A DNA stretch of 64,000 bases from Arcicella gelida (GTDB lineage: Bacteria; Bacteroidota; Bacteroidia; Cytophagales; Spirosomataceae): assembly GCF_034931025.1 (NCBI RefSeq), contig NZ_JAYGIL010000013.1, positions 62,001 to 126,000 on the forward strand, in the 5' to 3' direction. The position numbers and the translations under genes are program-made. Shown here in pieces: positions 8,664 to 18,115 of the stretch (the stretch's first letter is position 1; each line of letters opens with the position of its first letter). Below the pieces are notes generated by a model. It made no database searches and had not been told where the DNA came from. It saw only the letters and a program-made list of their open reading frames with translations.

Positions 8664-9389
8664 TTATTGATTGCCTTTCAGTAAGAAGTTCTGAATAATC
8701 GACAGTAAAATGTAAATTAGAATGATGACAGGAATTGCCACAAACTTCAAGAAAATAAGTAGAAAAATAGAAAGAATCAGGAATACATACTTCGTTTGAT
8801 TTGCCTTCCATCCAAAATCCTTGAATTTCAAAGCAAACAGCGGTAACTCTGCTACCAACAAGTACGACATGATGATTGAATAGAAAATCAACACATTGTA
8901 ATTGATAAAAAAATCTTTGTATTCAGGTTGATAAAAAGCGATAAGCGGTAAAGCTGCCACAACCATTCCATTCGCAGGTGTTGGCACGCCAATAAACGAA
9001 TCACTTTGACGAGTATCAATATTAAATTTAGCCAAACGTACTGCTGAAAAAATAGCTAATCCAAAAGCAATATAAGGTTTATGAAAACCGAAAAGCCCAG
9101 TTGTACAATAACCAGTACAGCTACTTTCAATTAGATTCAACATCATAAAAGCAGGCAAAGCACCAAAAGTAACCATATCTGCTAATGAATCTAACTGTTT
9201 TCCAATAGGGGAAGAAACATTTAAAAGTCTGGCAACAAAGCCATCTAGCCAATCACACAGTAAAGCAATTCCAATTAAGTATGAAGCAGTTTGCAAGTCG
9301 CCATTGAAAACTTTTAAAATTCCAAAGCAACCGCAAAGCAAATTCGCAGAAGTAAGTAAGTTAGGAACGTGTTTTTTAATTTCAATCAT
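8664..9389 (-). CDS. pssA: CDP-diacylglycerol--serine O-phosphatidyltransferase
   Basis: Integral membrane enzyme of 241 residues that makes phosphatidylserine, the precursor of phosphatidylethanolamine, from CDP-diacylglycerol and L-serine. The CDP-alcohol phosphatidyltransferase signature DGx2ARx8Gx3Dx3D is complete at about residues 49-71, starting DGFVAR and ending DSLAD. Several hydrophobic helices follow, as expected, including a long C-terminal pair. The start IEIKKHVPNLLTSANLLCG matches the usual family N-terminus. It is followed by MBL and other genes on the same strand, the nearest only 21 bp upstream, so it probably ends a small operon. Confidence 0.93.
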   Translation of the reverse strand: MIEIKKHVPNLLTSANLLCGCFGILKVFNGDLQTASYLIGIALLCDWLDGFVARLLNVSSPIGKQLDSLADMVTFGALPAFMMLNLIESSCTGYCTTGLFGFHKPYIAFGLAIFSAVRLAKFNIDTRQSDSFIGVPTPANGMVVAALPLIAFYQPEYKDFFINYNVLIFYSIIMSYLLVAELPLFALKFKDFGWKANQTKYVFLILSIFLLIFLKFVAIPVIILIYILLSIIQNFLLKGNQ

Positions 9390-9410
9390 TTTTGTGGTGA
9401 GGCAAGTGGT

Positions 9411-10052
9411 TTATAGTCGAACAAAAGGGTTATATACTTTTTCATAACCAATGGTTGTGGTTTCTCCATGTCCGGGATATATCACCATATCATCATCAAG
9501 TATATAAAGTTTGGTTTTGATACTTTTTTCTAAATCCTCAAAACTACACAAAGGGAAATCTGTTCTGCCGATACTTCCTTTAAAAAGTACATCGCCACTT
9601 ACGCATATTTTTTCAGCTTTATTCAAAAAAGCAACATGACCTGGCGCATGACCTGGTACAAAAATCACGTCAAGCGTAGAATTACCAAAACTTATTACAT
9701 CGCCTTCTTCAATAAAAACATCCACCGTTGAAGGTTCATAATTCGGGAAACCGTAGTATTCTGCTCGGCTTTCTGCATTGAATAAAATTGGTAAATCCTC
9801 TTTATGAAGATGTAACTTTACGCCATAAGTTCTTTTAATAAATTCATTGCCCAAAACATGGTCGATGTGGGCATGAGTATTCAGTAAATGAACTACTTTC
9901 AAACCTTGATCTTCAATATAATTTTTCAAAGCACTCCGTTCTTCATAGATATGACAACCCGGGTCGATAATTACACATTCTTTCGTTTCATCAAAAAGAA
10001 TATAAGTATTTTCGCCAAAAGGATTAAATCTGAATGTTTGTACTTGAATCAT
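9411..10052 (-). CDS. MBL-fold metallohydrolase, glyoxalase II-like
   Basis: Cytosolic metallo-beta-lactamase-fold hydrolase of 213 residues. The metal-binding motif THAHIDH (HxHxDH) lies at about residues 59-65. Further ligands are VPGHAPGHV near residue 138, the Asp in VSGDVLF, and the final His in YPGHGETT. Short stand-alone proteins of this kind act as hydroxyacylglutathione-type thioesterases or on related esters; the glyoxalase II C-terminal substrate domain is absent, so the substrate is left open. It is 21 bp from pssA and in the same direction, so probably co-transcribed. Confidence 0.88.
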   Translation of the reverse strand: MIQVQTFRFNPFGENTYILFDETKECVIIDPGCHIYEERSALKNYIEDQGLKVVHLLNTHAHIDHVLGNEFIKRTYGVKLHLHKEDLPILFNAESRAEYYGFPNYEPSTVDVFIEEGDVISFGNSTLDVIFVPGHAPGHVAFLNKAEKICVSGDVLFKGSIGRTDFPLCSFEDLEKSIKTKLYILDDDMVIYPGHGETTTIGYEKVYNPFVRL

Positions 10053-10113
10053 GTTTTGTGGTCATTAATAATATTAAACTGTGTGCAAAGATGACGATAA
10101 ATCCCCGAAATTT

Positions 10114-10806
10114 TTAGATTGACAATAAAAACATCGTAGGTTTTTTATGCAAATCTGGCTTTTGTTTTTTCCATTCTGCAATTGTTTTTGTTTGTATGAA
10201 TTCATCAGAACCAGTTACATTACAAGCAATGCACAAAAAGGTACTTGAAGCCAGATTATTCAGTAAATCATCCAACAATTGATTATTTCTAAAAGGCGTT
10301 TCCATAAAAATTTGAGTCTGTCCTTTTCTTGAATCATTTTCTAACCCTTTGATTTTTTTACTCCTTTCTACTTTATCAATGGGCAAATAACCGTGAAAAA
10401 CAAAAGACTGTCCAGAAAAACCAGAAGCCATCAAACCCAAAAGAATAGACGAAGGACCAACTAAAGGTACAACTTTCATTCCTAATTGATGGGCGGTCTG
10501 TACTGCTAAAGCTCCCGGGTCGGCTACGCCTGGGCAACCCGCTTCTGAAATAACACCGATAGATTTTCCTTGAGGGATTTCTTTGAAATACTGCTTTACT
10601 TTGGCAAGAGGAGTATCTTTGTCCAGTTCAAAAAAATGAAGTTGGTCTATTACTTTACCGACTTTTAACTCGCTGATAAAACGGCGAGTCGTGCGAATAT
10701 TTTCAACAAAATAATAATCAGTTTCCTTGATTACTTCTTTGATTTGTGGAGAAAGTACTGATTCAGAAGTATCAGGAGCTAATTTGGAAGGAATTAAAAA
10801 AAGCAT
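10114..10806 (-). CDS. RsmI-like tetrapyrrole-methylase-fold SAM methyltransferase
   Basis: SAM-dependent methyltransferase of 230 residues with the tetrapyrrole methylase fold, closest to the RsmI (16S rRNA C1402 2'-O-methyltransferase) branch. Seen motifs: YYFVENIRTTRRFI, IGVISEAGCPGVADPGA (the SAM-binding loop), VVPLVGPSSILLGLMASG and FHGYLP. It differs from canonical RsmI by starting MLFLIPSKLAP in place of the usual TPIGN-type first strand. This variant is widespread in Bacteroidota, and its RNA target is not established to my knowledge. Members of the same strand cluster (MBL hydrolase, pssA) lie downstream. Confidence 0.85.
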   Translation of the reverse strand: MLFLIPSKLAPDTSESVLSPQIKEVIKETDYYFVENIRTTRRFISELKVGKVIDQLHFFELDKDTPLAKVKQYFKEIPQGKSIGVISEAGCPGVADPGALAVQTAHQLGMKVVPLVGPSSILLGLMASGFSGQSFVFHGYLPIDKVERSKKIKGLENDSRKGQTQIFMETPFRNNQLLDDLLNNLASSTFLCIACNVTGSDEFIQTKTIAEWKKQKPDLHKKPTMFLLSI

Positions 10807-10855
10807 TTTTAAACGATTTGTTTGAGATTGTAATCCAGAAAAATTCTTAAAATAT

Positions 10856-11629
10856 TTAAGCTTTCACAAATCGAGATAACACTTCGATGAATTCTTGAGG
10901 TTTATCAGCCTGTACCCAATGCCCTGCCCCTTCTATGCTTTCTAATTCATAATTCGGGAATAATTCCCAAATTTTACGTTCATCTTCTGGCTGAATATAA
11001 TGAGATTCAGCCCCACGAATAAACAAAACAGGTTGAGAAACACTGTGTTCATTTTCAAGCTCATGCCCAACAACATCAATATTTTTAGTAATTACAGGCA
11101 CGTTGATTCGCCAATCGAACTCATTATTTTTTTCAGGATTTCGCCAAAGATTCTTCAAAAGGAATTGACGAACGCCTTCACTTTCTTCGAATCTTTTTAA
11201 AATTTCGTTGGCTTCGGTTCTACTTTTTAGGTTTTTTAAATTTACTGCTGCCAATCCTTGTAAAATCATTGAATGATGAACAGGATAAAATTTAGGAGCA
11301 ATATCAACCACCACCATTTTAGCAAAAGCATCTGGATAATTCATCGCAAATTGCATTACTACTTTTCCACCCATTGAATGCCCAACTAAAATAGGATTTT
11401 CAATAGCATTTTCATCAAGAAATTCTTTTAAATCGGCCGCCATTGCTTCGTAATTGAAGACTTCACTTCTTGGCGACTGACCATGATTTCGTTGGTCGAG
11501 CATATAAACAGTAAATTGCTCTGCAAGTACTTTACCGATAGTTAACCAATTATCCGACGAGCCAAAAATGCCGTGTAAAATGACAATACTCGAACCACTT
11601 TCTCCTGTTTTTCTACAATATAATTTCAT
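10856..11629 (-). CDS. Alpha/beta-fold hydrolase, YbfF-like esterase
   Basis: Cytosolic alpha/beta hydrolase of 257 residues. The oxyanion region LHGIFGSSDNW is at about 18-28. The nucleophile elbow GHSMGG (Ser at about 88) is followed by VVDIAPKFYP. The acid is probably the Asp or Glu around FIRGAESHYI, and the final His is in GAGHWVQADKP. The text DQRNHGQSPRS and the overall length match the YbfF-type acyl-CoA/ester hydrolases. Substrate unknown. It is 49 bp upstream of the methylase gene on the same strand. Confidence 0.9.
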   Translation of the reverse strand: MKLYCRKTGESGSSIVILHGIFGSSDNWLTIGKVLAEQFTVYMLDQRNHGQSPRSEVFNYEAMAADLKEFLDENAIENPILVGHSMGGKVVMQFAMNYPDAFAKMVVVDIAPKFYPVHHSMILQGLAAVNLKNLKSRTEANEILKRFEESEGVRQFLLKNLWRNPEKNNEFDWRINVPVITKNIDVVGHELENEHSVSQPVLFIRGAESHYIQPEDERKIWELFPNYELESIEGAGHWVQADKPQEFIEVLSRFVKA

Positions 11630-12134
11630 TGAAAATTGTATAAATTAACCATTCTGTACTTCAAGAAGCTTTTCTCAAATTCAAGATGAATAATGTTATT
11701 ACTAATGTTTATTTATCAAAAAATGTAATCTAATGAATAACTTTTTCAAAGTTCCCCTTTCTTTTTCAATATTACAAATAGCCTCAAAAGGCATATTCAA
11801 GCAAATTTATCTATTAAATACTCTTTTAAAAAAACTTTTATAGCGATATTTAGTTTACGGAAATCAAATATACTGGCAAGAGGTAAATCTTTAAAAAATA
11901 CTAAACTTATAGAGTTATAAATAAGTTATTTTATAATTGAATCTTTCTTTTCCCAAAAAAGGCAAACAACTAAACTTTTCAAACAATAAATTGCACTATA
12001 CCTACAAATCAAGTAATTAGGCTATTCTTGTTTACAGTTTCTTAATAAAGGTATATTGTTCTTGCTAAAAAAAAGTTGTTATTTTGCAAACAAATTCAAC
12101 AATTCAAATTCTAACTAAATTCCAAATTTTCAAC
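11630..12134. other. 505-bp intergenic region between divergent genes
   Basis: AT-rich leader between the alpha/beta hydrolase and the TonB-dependent receptor. No ORF or RNA gene is recognised. Near its right end is a possible Bacteroidota promoter for the receptor (TTG at 12056-12058, 21-bp gap, TATTTTG at 12080-12086). A short GCCT/AGGC hairpin at about 11770-11790 is too weak to name. Confidence 0.5.
12056..12087 (+). promoter_or_regulatory. Candidate promoter of the Oar-like receptor
   Basis: TTG at 12056-12058 and TATTTTGC at 12080-12087, one base short of the Bacteroidota -7 consensus TAnnTTTG, with a 21-bp spacer and about 48 bp before the chosen ATG. Confidence 0.35.
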
Positions 12135-15100
12135 ATGAAAAAATTCTTTACTACAAAGGTAATTTTCGGTTTGCTACTGATTTTTACAGCATTTTTTTCG
12201 AGTAATACTTTTGGTCAGGTAACAAGCTCACAGATTACGGGTATTGTTACAGACGACAAAGGTTCTGGACTTCCGGGTGCTACAGTTATTGCAGTTCACG
12301 TTCCTTCAGGTTCACGTTATGGAGTAATTACTAACGCAGCGGGTCGCTATACATTGGCAGCGGTTCGTGTTGGTGGTCCATATACAGTGAAAGCGTCATT
12401 TGTTGGTTTTAAAGACCAAGTACAAGAAGGTATAGTTGCCAACCTAGGAGCTGCATCAAATGTAAGTTTCAAATTAGCTGAAACTGAAAATGCACTTGCT
12501 GAGGTAACTGTAACAGGTAGTCGTTCTGACATTATGTCATCAAATCGTACTGGAGCAGCAGCTTCATTCGGAACAAATACTATCAACAGCCTTCCAACAA
12601 TTGGTCGTACTATTAATGATATTACTAAATACAACGCCTACAGTAATGGTCGTTCTTTCGCTGGTCAAGATTCACGCTTCAACAACTTCACTATCGATGG
12701 TTCAGTTTTCAACAACGGGTTTGGTTTAGGTAGTTCAGCACAAGCGGGTGGTCGTACTGGTACAACTGCTGTTTCATTAGACGCTATCGAACAAGTACAA
12801 GTAAACATTGCTCCATTTGATGTTCGTCAGTCTGGTTTTGCAGGTGCTGGTATCAACGCAGTTACTCGTTCAGGAACAAACGAATTTACAGGTTCTGCAT
12901 ACCACATTTTCAGAAATAGTGATTTAGTTGGTAAAAAAGCAGATGGTCAAGATTTACCTCCTGTAAATATCAATGAAAAAACTTACGGTTTTCGTGTTGG
13001 TGGACCAATCATTAAGGACAAATTATTCTTCTTTGCTAATTATGAGCAATTCAAAAGTTCAAATCCAGCCTTAGACTGGGTTGCGAACAGAACTGGTGCT
13101 ACTGGTAACGTCTCAAGAGTAACTTATTCTGATATTGAAGATTTGGGTAATTTTATGAGAACAAACTTCGGATATGAAATCGGTGCAATTGATGGTTTCA
13201 ACAACGAAGTGAATAGTAAAAAAGGATTGTTGCGTTTAGATTATAACATTAATAACAATCATAAATTAAGCGTTCGTTATTCTCATCACGATTCTGAAAC
13301 TGGTTCAATCATCAGTAACAGTAATAGTAGTAGTACAGCTGGTAATGGGAACCGTACTAACTCTTCTTTAGCTTTATCTCCACAAAATACAGGGTACAAA
13401 ATTCAAGATAATACACGTTCAATCGTAGCAGAGTTAAGTTCAACTTTCAATAGTAAATTTGCCAATAGCTTTATTGCAACATACAACAAACAAATTGAAG
13501 ACAGAGAACAAGTTTCTCTTTTCCCAACAATTGATATTTTAAATGGTAGCTCTACTTATACATCTTTAGGTATGGATCCATTTACGCCAAATAACAAATT
13601 AAATTATTCAACTTTAAATTTCACTGATAATTTAAGTTATTTCGCTGGCAAGCATACTTTTACTTTAGGTTTGAGTTATGAATACTTTACTTCAAACAAC
13701 GTATTCTTTCCTTCATCAAACGGTGTTTGGGTATTTAACTCGATTGCTGACTTCAAAACAGCTGCTTTAGCTTACAAAGCAAATCCAGCATTGACAGTTT
13801 CTCCAGTTACAATCAACCGTTTCAACTATCGTTATTCATTATTACCTGACGGTGTAGAGCCTCTTCAAACTTTGAAAGTTTCTAATTATGCAGCTTATGT
13901 TCAAGATGAATTCCAAGTAAATGAAAGATTGAAAGTTACCGGTGGTCTTCGTTTCGATGTATTCAGTTATGACAATTCAACATCTGAAGCCTTCTATAAC
14001 CCAATTGTTGGTGCTTTGACTTATAAGGATGAAAACAATGCTGATTTAAGAGTAAATACAGGAGCTTTCCCAAGTGCTAAAGTGTTAGTTTCTCCAAGAA
14101 TTGGTTTTAACTACGATGTTAAAGGAGATAGATCTGTTCAAGTAAGAGGTGGTACAGGTTTCTTCGTATCTCGTATTCCACAAGTATTAGTTTCAAACCA
14201 ATTGGGTAACAATGGTGTAAACACAGCAGTAATCAACCAAACTAATACAACAGCTTATCCATTCACATTGAATCCAACTGTTTACAAACCAACAACAACT
14301 GACATCTCTAAATTGCCTGCTTATGTTGTGAATGCTTCTACTGAAGATTTGAAAAACCCAGTAATTTGGAAATCAAATATCGCAGTAGATTACAAATTGC
14401 CATTTGGTTTAATCGGTACTTTAGAAGCTATCTACAACAAAAACATTAATGCTTTACGTTATATCGATGCTAATTTAAAGGGCGCTTCTACTAAATTTGA
14501 AGGTGCTGACCAACGTGGTCGTTTCCCTGCTTCTGGTTTATCTGGTGCTGCTGTAAACCCTGCTCGTTTTTACAATTCTGCTACAACTAACGTATTTGTG
14601 TTAACTAACACTAACAAAGGTGAATCTTATTCTTTTACTGCTAAAATCGAAAAACCAACAGTGAATGGTTTAGGTGGTATGTTGGGTTATACTTATGCAA
14701 AAGCAAAAGATATTCAATCTGTTGGTAGTACAGTACAAGCAAACATTGCTACAGTAGCTGGTCAAAATTATTTAACTACTGCACTTTCTGATAACGATTT
14801 ACGCCACCGTTTTGTAGGTTATGTTAACTACCGTATCAATTATGGTGGTGAGTTCGGAGGTTCGACTATGTTTACTTTAGGGGCTGTTTCTAACAGTGGT
14901 TTCAGACAATCTTATGTATTTGGTAGTGATTTCAACGGAGACGGTCAAAACAATGACTTAATCTTTGTTCCTAACAAAGCTTCAGATTTGAACTTCATTC
15001 CTTTAACTGTTGGAACAGGTGCTACTGCAAAAACTTATACTGCTGCTGAACAGGCTACAGCATTTGATGCTTACATCGAAGGTAACCCATATTTGAAAAC

Positions 15101-15479
15101 TCGTCGTGGACAATATGCAGAACGTAACGGTGGTTATTCTCCTTGGTTAACTCGTTTTGACTTTACAGTTGAACAAGATTTCTTTGTTCAAACATCAGCT
15201 AAAGGAAAGAGAAACACAATCCGTTTACGTGCTGATATCTTAAACATTGGTAACTTATTAAACAACGCTTGGGGAGTTGGTAATGTATCAACAAGTGGTA
15301 ACCCATTAAACGTAACAATCAGCTCTGCGGGTGTTCCTTCTTATAGAATTGGTACACAAGTTATCAAAGATGCTGCTGGTGCAAACCAAACAATTTTATT
15401 ACGTGATTCTTATGTAAAAAGTATTACAGTTGATAACGTTTGGCAAATGCAATTGGGTATCCGTTATATCTTCAACTAA
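12135..15479 (+). CDS. Oar-like TonB-dependent receptor with carboxypeptidase-regulatory-like N-domain
   Basis: Outer-membrane TonB-dependent transporter of 1114 residues. The ATG at 12135 (MKKFFTTK) is chosen because it gives a clean signal peptide ending TFGQ; an upstream TTG would add 17 residues. After the signal comes a CarboxypepD_reg-like module (SQITGIVTDDKGSGLPGATV), then a plug with the Oar-type run INSLPTIGRTINDI and IDGSVFNN, then a large barrel ending in a C-terminal aromatic strand (LGIRYIFN). No SusD partner follows, which fits Oar-type rather than SusC/D systems. The gene is visibly rich in GGT and CGT codons compared with neighbours, suggesting high expression. Ligand unknown; Oar relatives are linked to adhesion, protein uptake or protease export. 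Confidence 0.9.
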   Translation: MKKFFTTKVIFGLLLIFTAFFSSNTFGQVTSSQITGIVTDDKGSGLPGATVIAVHVPSGSRYGVITNAAGRYTLAAVRVGGPYTVKASFVGFKDQVQEGIVANLGAASNVSFKLAETENALAEVTVTGSRSDIMSSNRTGAAASFGTNTINSLPTIGRTINDITKYNAYSNGRSFAGQDSRFNNFTIDGSVFNNGFGLGSSAQAGGRTGTTAVSLDAIEQVQVNIAPFDVRQSGFAGAGINAVTRSGTNEFTGSAYHIFRNSDLVGKKADGQDLPPVNINEKTYGFRVGGPIIKDKLFFFANYEQFKSSNPALDWVANRTGATGNVSRVTYSDIEDLGNFMRTNFGYEIGAIDGFNNEVNSKKGLLRLDYNINNNHKLSVRYSHHDSETGSIISNSNSSSTAGNGNRTNSSLALSPQNTGYKIQDNTRSIVAELSSTFNSKFANSFIATYNKQIEDREQVSLFPTIDILNGSSTYTSLGMDPFTPNNKLNYSTLNFTDNLSYFAGKHTFTLGLSYEYFTSNNVFFPSSNGVWVFNSIADFKTAALAYKANPALTVSPVTINRFNYRYSLLPDGVEPLQTLKVSNYAAYVQDEFQVNERLKVTGGLRFDVFSYDNSTSEAFYNPIVGALTYKDENNADLRVNTGAFPSAKVLVSPRIGFNYDVKGDRSVQVRGGTGFFVSRIPQVLVSNQLGNNGVNTAVINQTNTTAYPFTLNPTVYKPTTTDISKLPAYVVNASTEDLKNPVIWKSNIAVDYKLPFGLIGTLEAIYNKNINALRYIDANLKGASTKFEGADQRGRFPASGLSGAAVNPARFYNSATTNVFVLTNTNKGESYSFTAKIEKPTVNGLGGMLGYTYAKAKDIQSVGSTVQANIATVAGQNYLTTALSDNDLRHRFVGYVNYRINYGGEFGGSTMFTLGAVSNSGFRQSYVFGSDFNGDGQNNDLIFVPNKASDLNFIPLTVGTGATAKTYTAAEQATAFDAYIEGNPYLKTRRGQYAERNGGYSPWLTRFDFTVEQDFFVQTSAKGKRNTIRLRADILNIGNLLNNAWGVGNVSTSGNPLNVTISSAGVPSYRIGTQVIKDAAGANQTILLRDSYVKSITVDNVWQMQLGIRYIFN

Positions 15480-15504
15480 TTATTATTGCAGATACAACAT
15501 CCAC

Positions 15505-15538
15505 AAAAAAACTCAGAGAAATTTCTCTGAGTTTTTTT
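15505..15538. terminator. Bidirectional hairpin terminator
   Basis: A perfect inverted repeat: an A run plus CTCAGAGAAA pairs with TTTCTCTGAG plus a T run. It serves the receptor gene on the plus strand and the CoA-binding gene on the minus strand. Confidence 0.9.
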
Positions 15539-15546
15539 GTTTTCAA

Positions 15547-15903
15547 TCAATATTGCTTTGTGGAAAGTAATACTAAAGTACAGGCTTCTTCTACAATTAT
15601 TCCTGCCGTTTTCGCTTTCTCTTCAAATACTTCATTTTCTGTTCCGGGATTAAAAATTATTCTTCTTGGTTTTAATCCTAATAAATAATCATATATATCA
15701 GACTGATGATTAGGACCTATGTACATGGTAATCGTGTCTATATTTTCAAAATCTGGATGACTCGTATTGATTGCTTTTCCTTCAATCTCGCCTACTCTTT
15801 TCCCTAATAATTCTACTTCATGTCCATTGGCTAATAGCATTTTAGCGGCTTTAAATGAATATCTTTCTGTATTTGTTGATGCCCCAACTACTAATGTTTT
15901 CAT
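15547..15903 (-). CDS. CoA-binding domain protein, YccU-like
   Basis: Small cytosolic protein of 118 residues consisting of one CoA_binding (Rossmann-like) domain. Seen features: MKTLVVGASTNTERYSFKAAKMLLANGHEVELLG, then VGEIEGKAINT and a typical DTITMYIGPNHQ strand. Relatives bind CoA in vitro; the cellular role is unknown. The stop lies just inside the bidirectional terminator shared with the receptor gene, and the gene stands alone. Confidence 0.88.
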   Translation of the reverse strand: MKTLVVGASTNTERYSFKAAKMLLANGHEVELLGKRVGEIEGKAINTSHPDFENIDTITMYIGPNHQSDIYDYLLGLKPRRIIFNPGTENEVFEEKAKTAGIIVEEACTLVLLSTKQY

Positions 15904-16001
15904 GTTTGTATGATTTTACCAATAATTTATTTTATTTTTAAACATTTTTCAGGAGGCTTTTAGTTCTTCCGAAAATTCAAGACCATTTTTATAATACTTA
16001 T

Positions 16002-18044
16002 ATGCACATTCCTGATACTTATGATGAATTTAGCCATTTTTGGGCTAATCATCAACAGGAGGCTATTTTGGCGTACACAAGTCAGAAAGACTCTTTTATC
16101 GTGGGTTTATTGCCTGAACAATCAGTAGCAATGCCAGCAATTCAATTATTTTACATTTTAGAAAAACGTTTCGGACAAACAGCTTTGTACCAAGCTTTAA
16201 ATCCAGACTTTACTGTTCCAAGTCCTGTTGCTTATCAAAAAGATACATCTTGGATTAAAACGGTCAATATGGTCGGTATTAATGTTCGTACCATTAGTAG
16301 TTTTTTTAATGTTGTAAAATATTCTCTTACTTTACCTGCATCGCAATCTTCCATACATTTACTTCCTATTTGGGAATGTGGCGTCGTGGCTAGTTTGTAC
16401 GGAATGGCAAGTTGGAATATTAATCCTGAATTTTACGATGAAGAATTAGCAAGAGCTTTCTCACATCTGAATACCGTAGAAAAACAGTTAAAAGTGGTCT
16501 GTAATCTTTTACACTTAACAGGCAAAACGGTAGGAATGGATGTAATTCCGCATACGGATAGATATTCTGAAATAGCATTAGCTAATCCTCATTTTTTTGA
16601 ATGGTTGCAAAGAAAAGAATTTGAAATCATTAATCATGATGCCAATTTACATGAAAAAGTTCAAGAACTTATTCTGGTCTTTCTTCAACAGTTTGGAGCG
16701 GTCGTTGACATAGAATATCCAAAAGAACCTGAAGTATTTTTTAATAACCAGTTATTTCCAGAAGAAAAAAGGCTACAAGTACTATTTGGCGAAAAAAGTA
16801 ATTTGTGGGGTAGAAATAAAAAAAGAAATCAATTAATCAGCTTTTTATTTAATGAAGGCTACGAGCCTGTACCTGCTACGATGGCTCCGCCTTATAGAGG
16901 ACTTGAAGTTGATAAACGTGAAGAAGCCAAAACGATTGATGAAGACGGCAGAGTATGGAGAGATTATACCATTTCGCAACCAGAAGCAATGTCAAGAGTT
17001 TTTGGACCTTTGGCAAGATTCAAATTATATGAAAGTTTAGACAATAACCAACACTGGGAAATTGATTTTTCAATTCCAAGAAAAGAAGTTTGGGAATATA
17101 CGGCAGCAAAATATTTGGGTTTCGCCCAACAGTATAATTTTGATTTCATGCGTGGTGATATGTCGCATGTTCAGCTTAGAAAAGAAGGTACTCCAGCCAA
17201 TCCAGATGAATTTTATGACATCCATAAATATATCAAAGGAATAATTTGTCAAACAATACCTACTTTTTCGTATTTTGCAGAGAGTTTCTTGGCTCCGCCC
17301 AATACAATGGCTTATGGCGTTGAAGAAGAACACCTTGAAGGTTCTGACGCCGATAGTACTTTGGGCGATTTACAATCAATGATATTGGGTTCTGAAACAT
17401 TTGTTTCGGCATTTGCCCGTTATCATTCATTATTAAAAACATGTACTTTTGCACCCAACTTTACCATTATTACAGCCGATAAAGACGACCCAAGATTTGA
17501 TGAGTTTTTCTTGAGAGGAAATGAAATTAGAATGTTCATGGGATTATTTTTGAGTGATATGCCTTCATATATGAGCTTAGGCTTTGAACAAAGAGACGTC
17601 CACTTAAGTCCCGCTCCAAATGAACACTATACTAAATTGTATGTCTTTCAACTTACTGAAGGACCAAAAGCGACGCATTCAAAATATCAATGGGGAAAAA
17701 ATGGTGAATTATTCAAAGGTTTGACTACCTTGAGGAAAATCTCGGAGGAAATTTGCCCTGCCATAGCAAATCAAAATACTCTGTGGCTTGTTCCGCCAGA
17801 TTTCTCTGGAAAAAATAAAGTAATAGCATGGACTCAAAGCGAACATCCATTGTATCTATTTATAGTAAACTTGGATACAGAGCAAGAAAGTGAAGAAATT
17901 TCATTTAAAAATATCGTAGAAGCTAAACATTTAGAGCATATTTTTACTTCTAATAAAAAAATGAACATCGTTTGTAGTAGTGAGAATATTCAAATTAATT
18001 TATTAGAAAAAGGAGAATATAGTATTTACCGTTATCAATTTTAA
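16002..18044 (+). CDS. Divergent GH13-like (alpha-amylase fold) protein
   Basis: Cytosolic protein of 680 residues without a signal peptide. I do not recognise a named family, but four GH13-like motifs occur in the right order. Region I is VGMDVIPHTDR (Asp180, His184). Region II is FMRGDMSH, with Arg384 and a nucleophile-type Asp386. Region III is YFAESFLAPP, with an acid/base-type Glu427. Region IV is ITADKDDPR (Asp493-496). The gap between regions I and II is unusually long (about 200 residues), and the His after Asp386 is one residue closer than normal. An N-terminal 90-residue segment and a C-terminal strand-rich segment flank the barrel. Likely an alpha-glucan or sugar-transferring enzyme; this is inference from motifs, and the substrate is open. 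Confidence 0.65.
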   Translation: MHIPDTYDEFSHFWANHQQEAILAYTSQKDSFIVGLLPEQSVAMPAIQLFYILEKRFGQTALYQALNPDFTVPSPVAYQKDTSWIKTVNMVGINVRTISSFFNVVKYSLTLPASQSSIHLLPIWECGVVASLYGMASWNINPEFYDEELARAFSHLNTVEKQLKVVCNLLHLTGKTVGMDVIPHTDRYSEIALANPHFFEWLQRKEFEIINHDANLHEKVQELILVFLQQFGAVVDIEYPKEPEVFFNNQLFPEEKRLQVLFGEKSNLWGRNKKRNQLISFLFNEGYEPVPATMAPPYRGLEVDKREEAKTIDEDGRVWRDYTISQPEAMSRVFGPLARFKLYESLDNNQHWEIDFSIPRKEVWEYTAAKYLGFAQQYNFDFMRGDMSHVQLRKEGTPANPDEFYDIHKYIKGIICQTIPTFSYFAESFLAPPNTMAYGVEEEHLEGSDADSTLGDLQSMILGSETFVSAFARYHSLLKTCTFAPNFTIITADKDDPRFDEFFLRGNEIRMFMGLFLSDMPSYMSLGFEQRDVHLSPAPNEHYTKLYVFQLTEGPKATHSKYQWGKNGELFKGLTTLRKISEEICPAIANQNTLWLVPPDFSGKNKVIAWTQSEHPLYLFIVNLDTEQESEEISFKNIVEAKHLEHIFTSNKKMNIVCSSENIQINLLEKGEYSIYRYQF

Positions 18045-18115
18045 AGTAATGAAACCATCTCATTGCTTTAACCCCAGTAATATAACCACAAAAAAATTTA
18101 AGAAAAAAAACCAAA

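Noticed and set aside
15439..15688. Plus-strand ORF at the end of the receptor gene
   Set aside because: It runs through a strong bidirectional terminator and is antisense to the CoA-binding gene.
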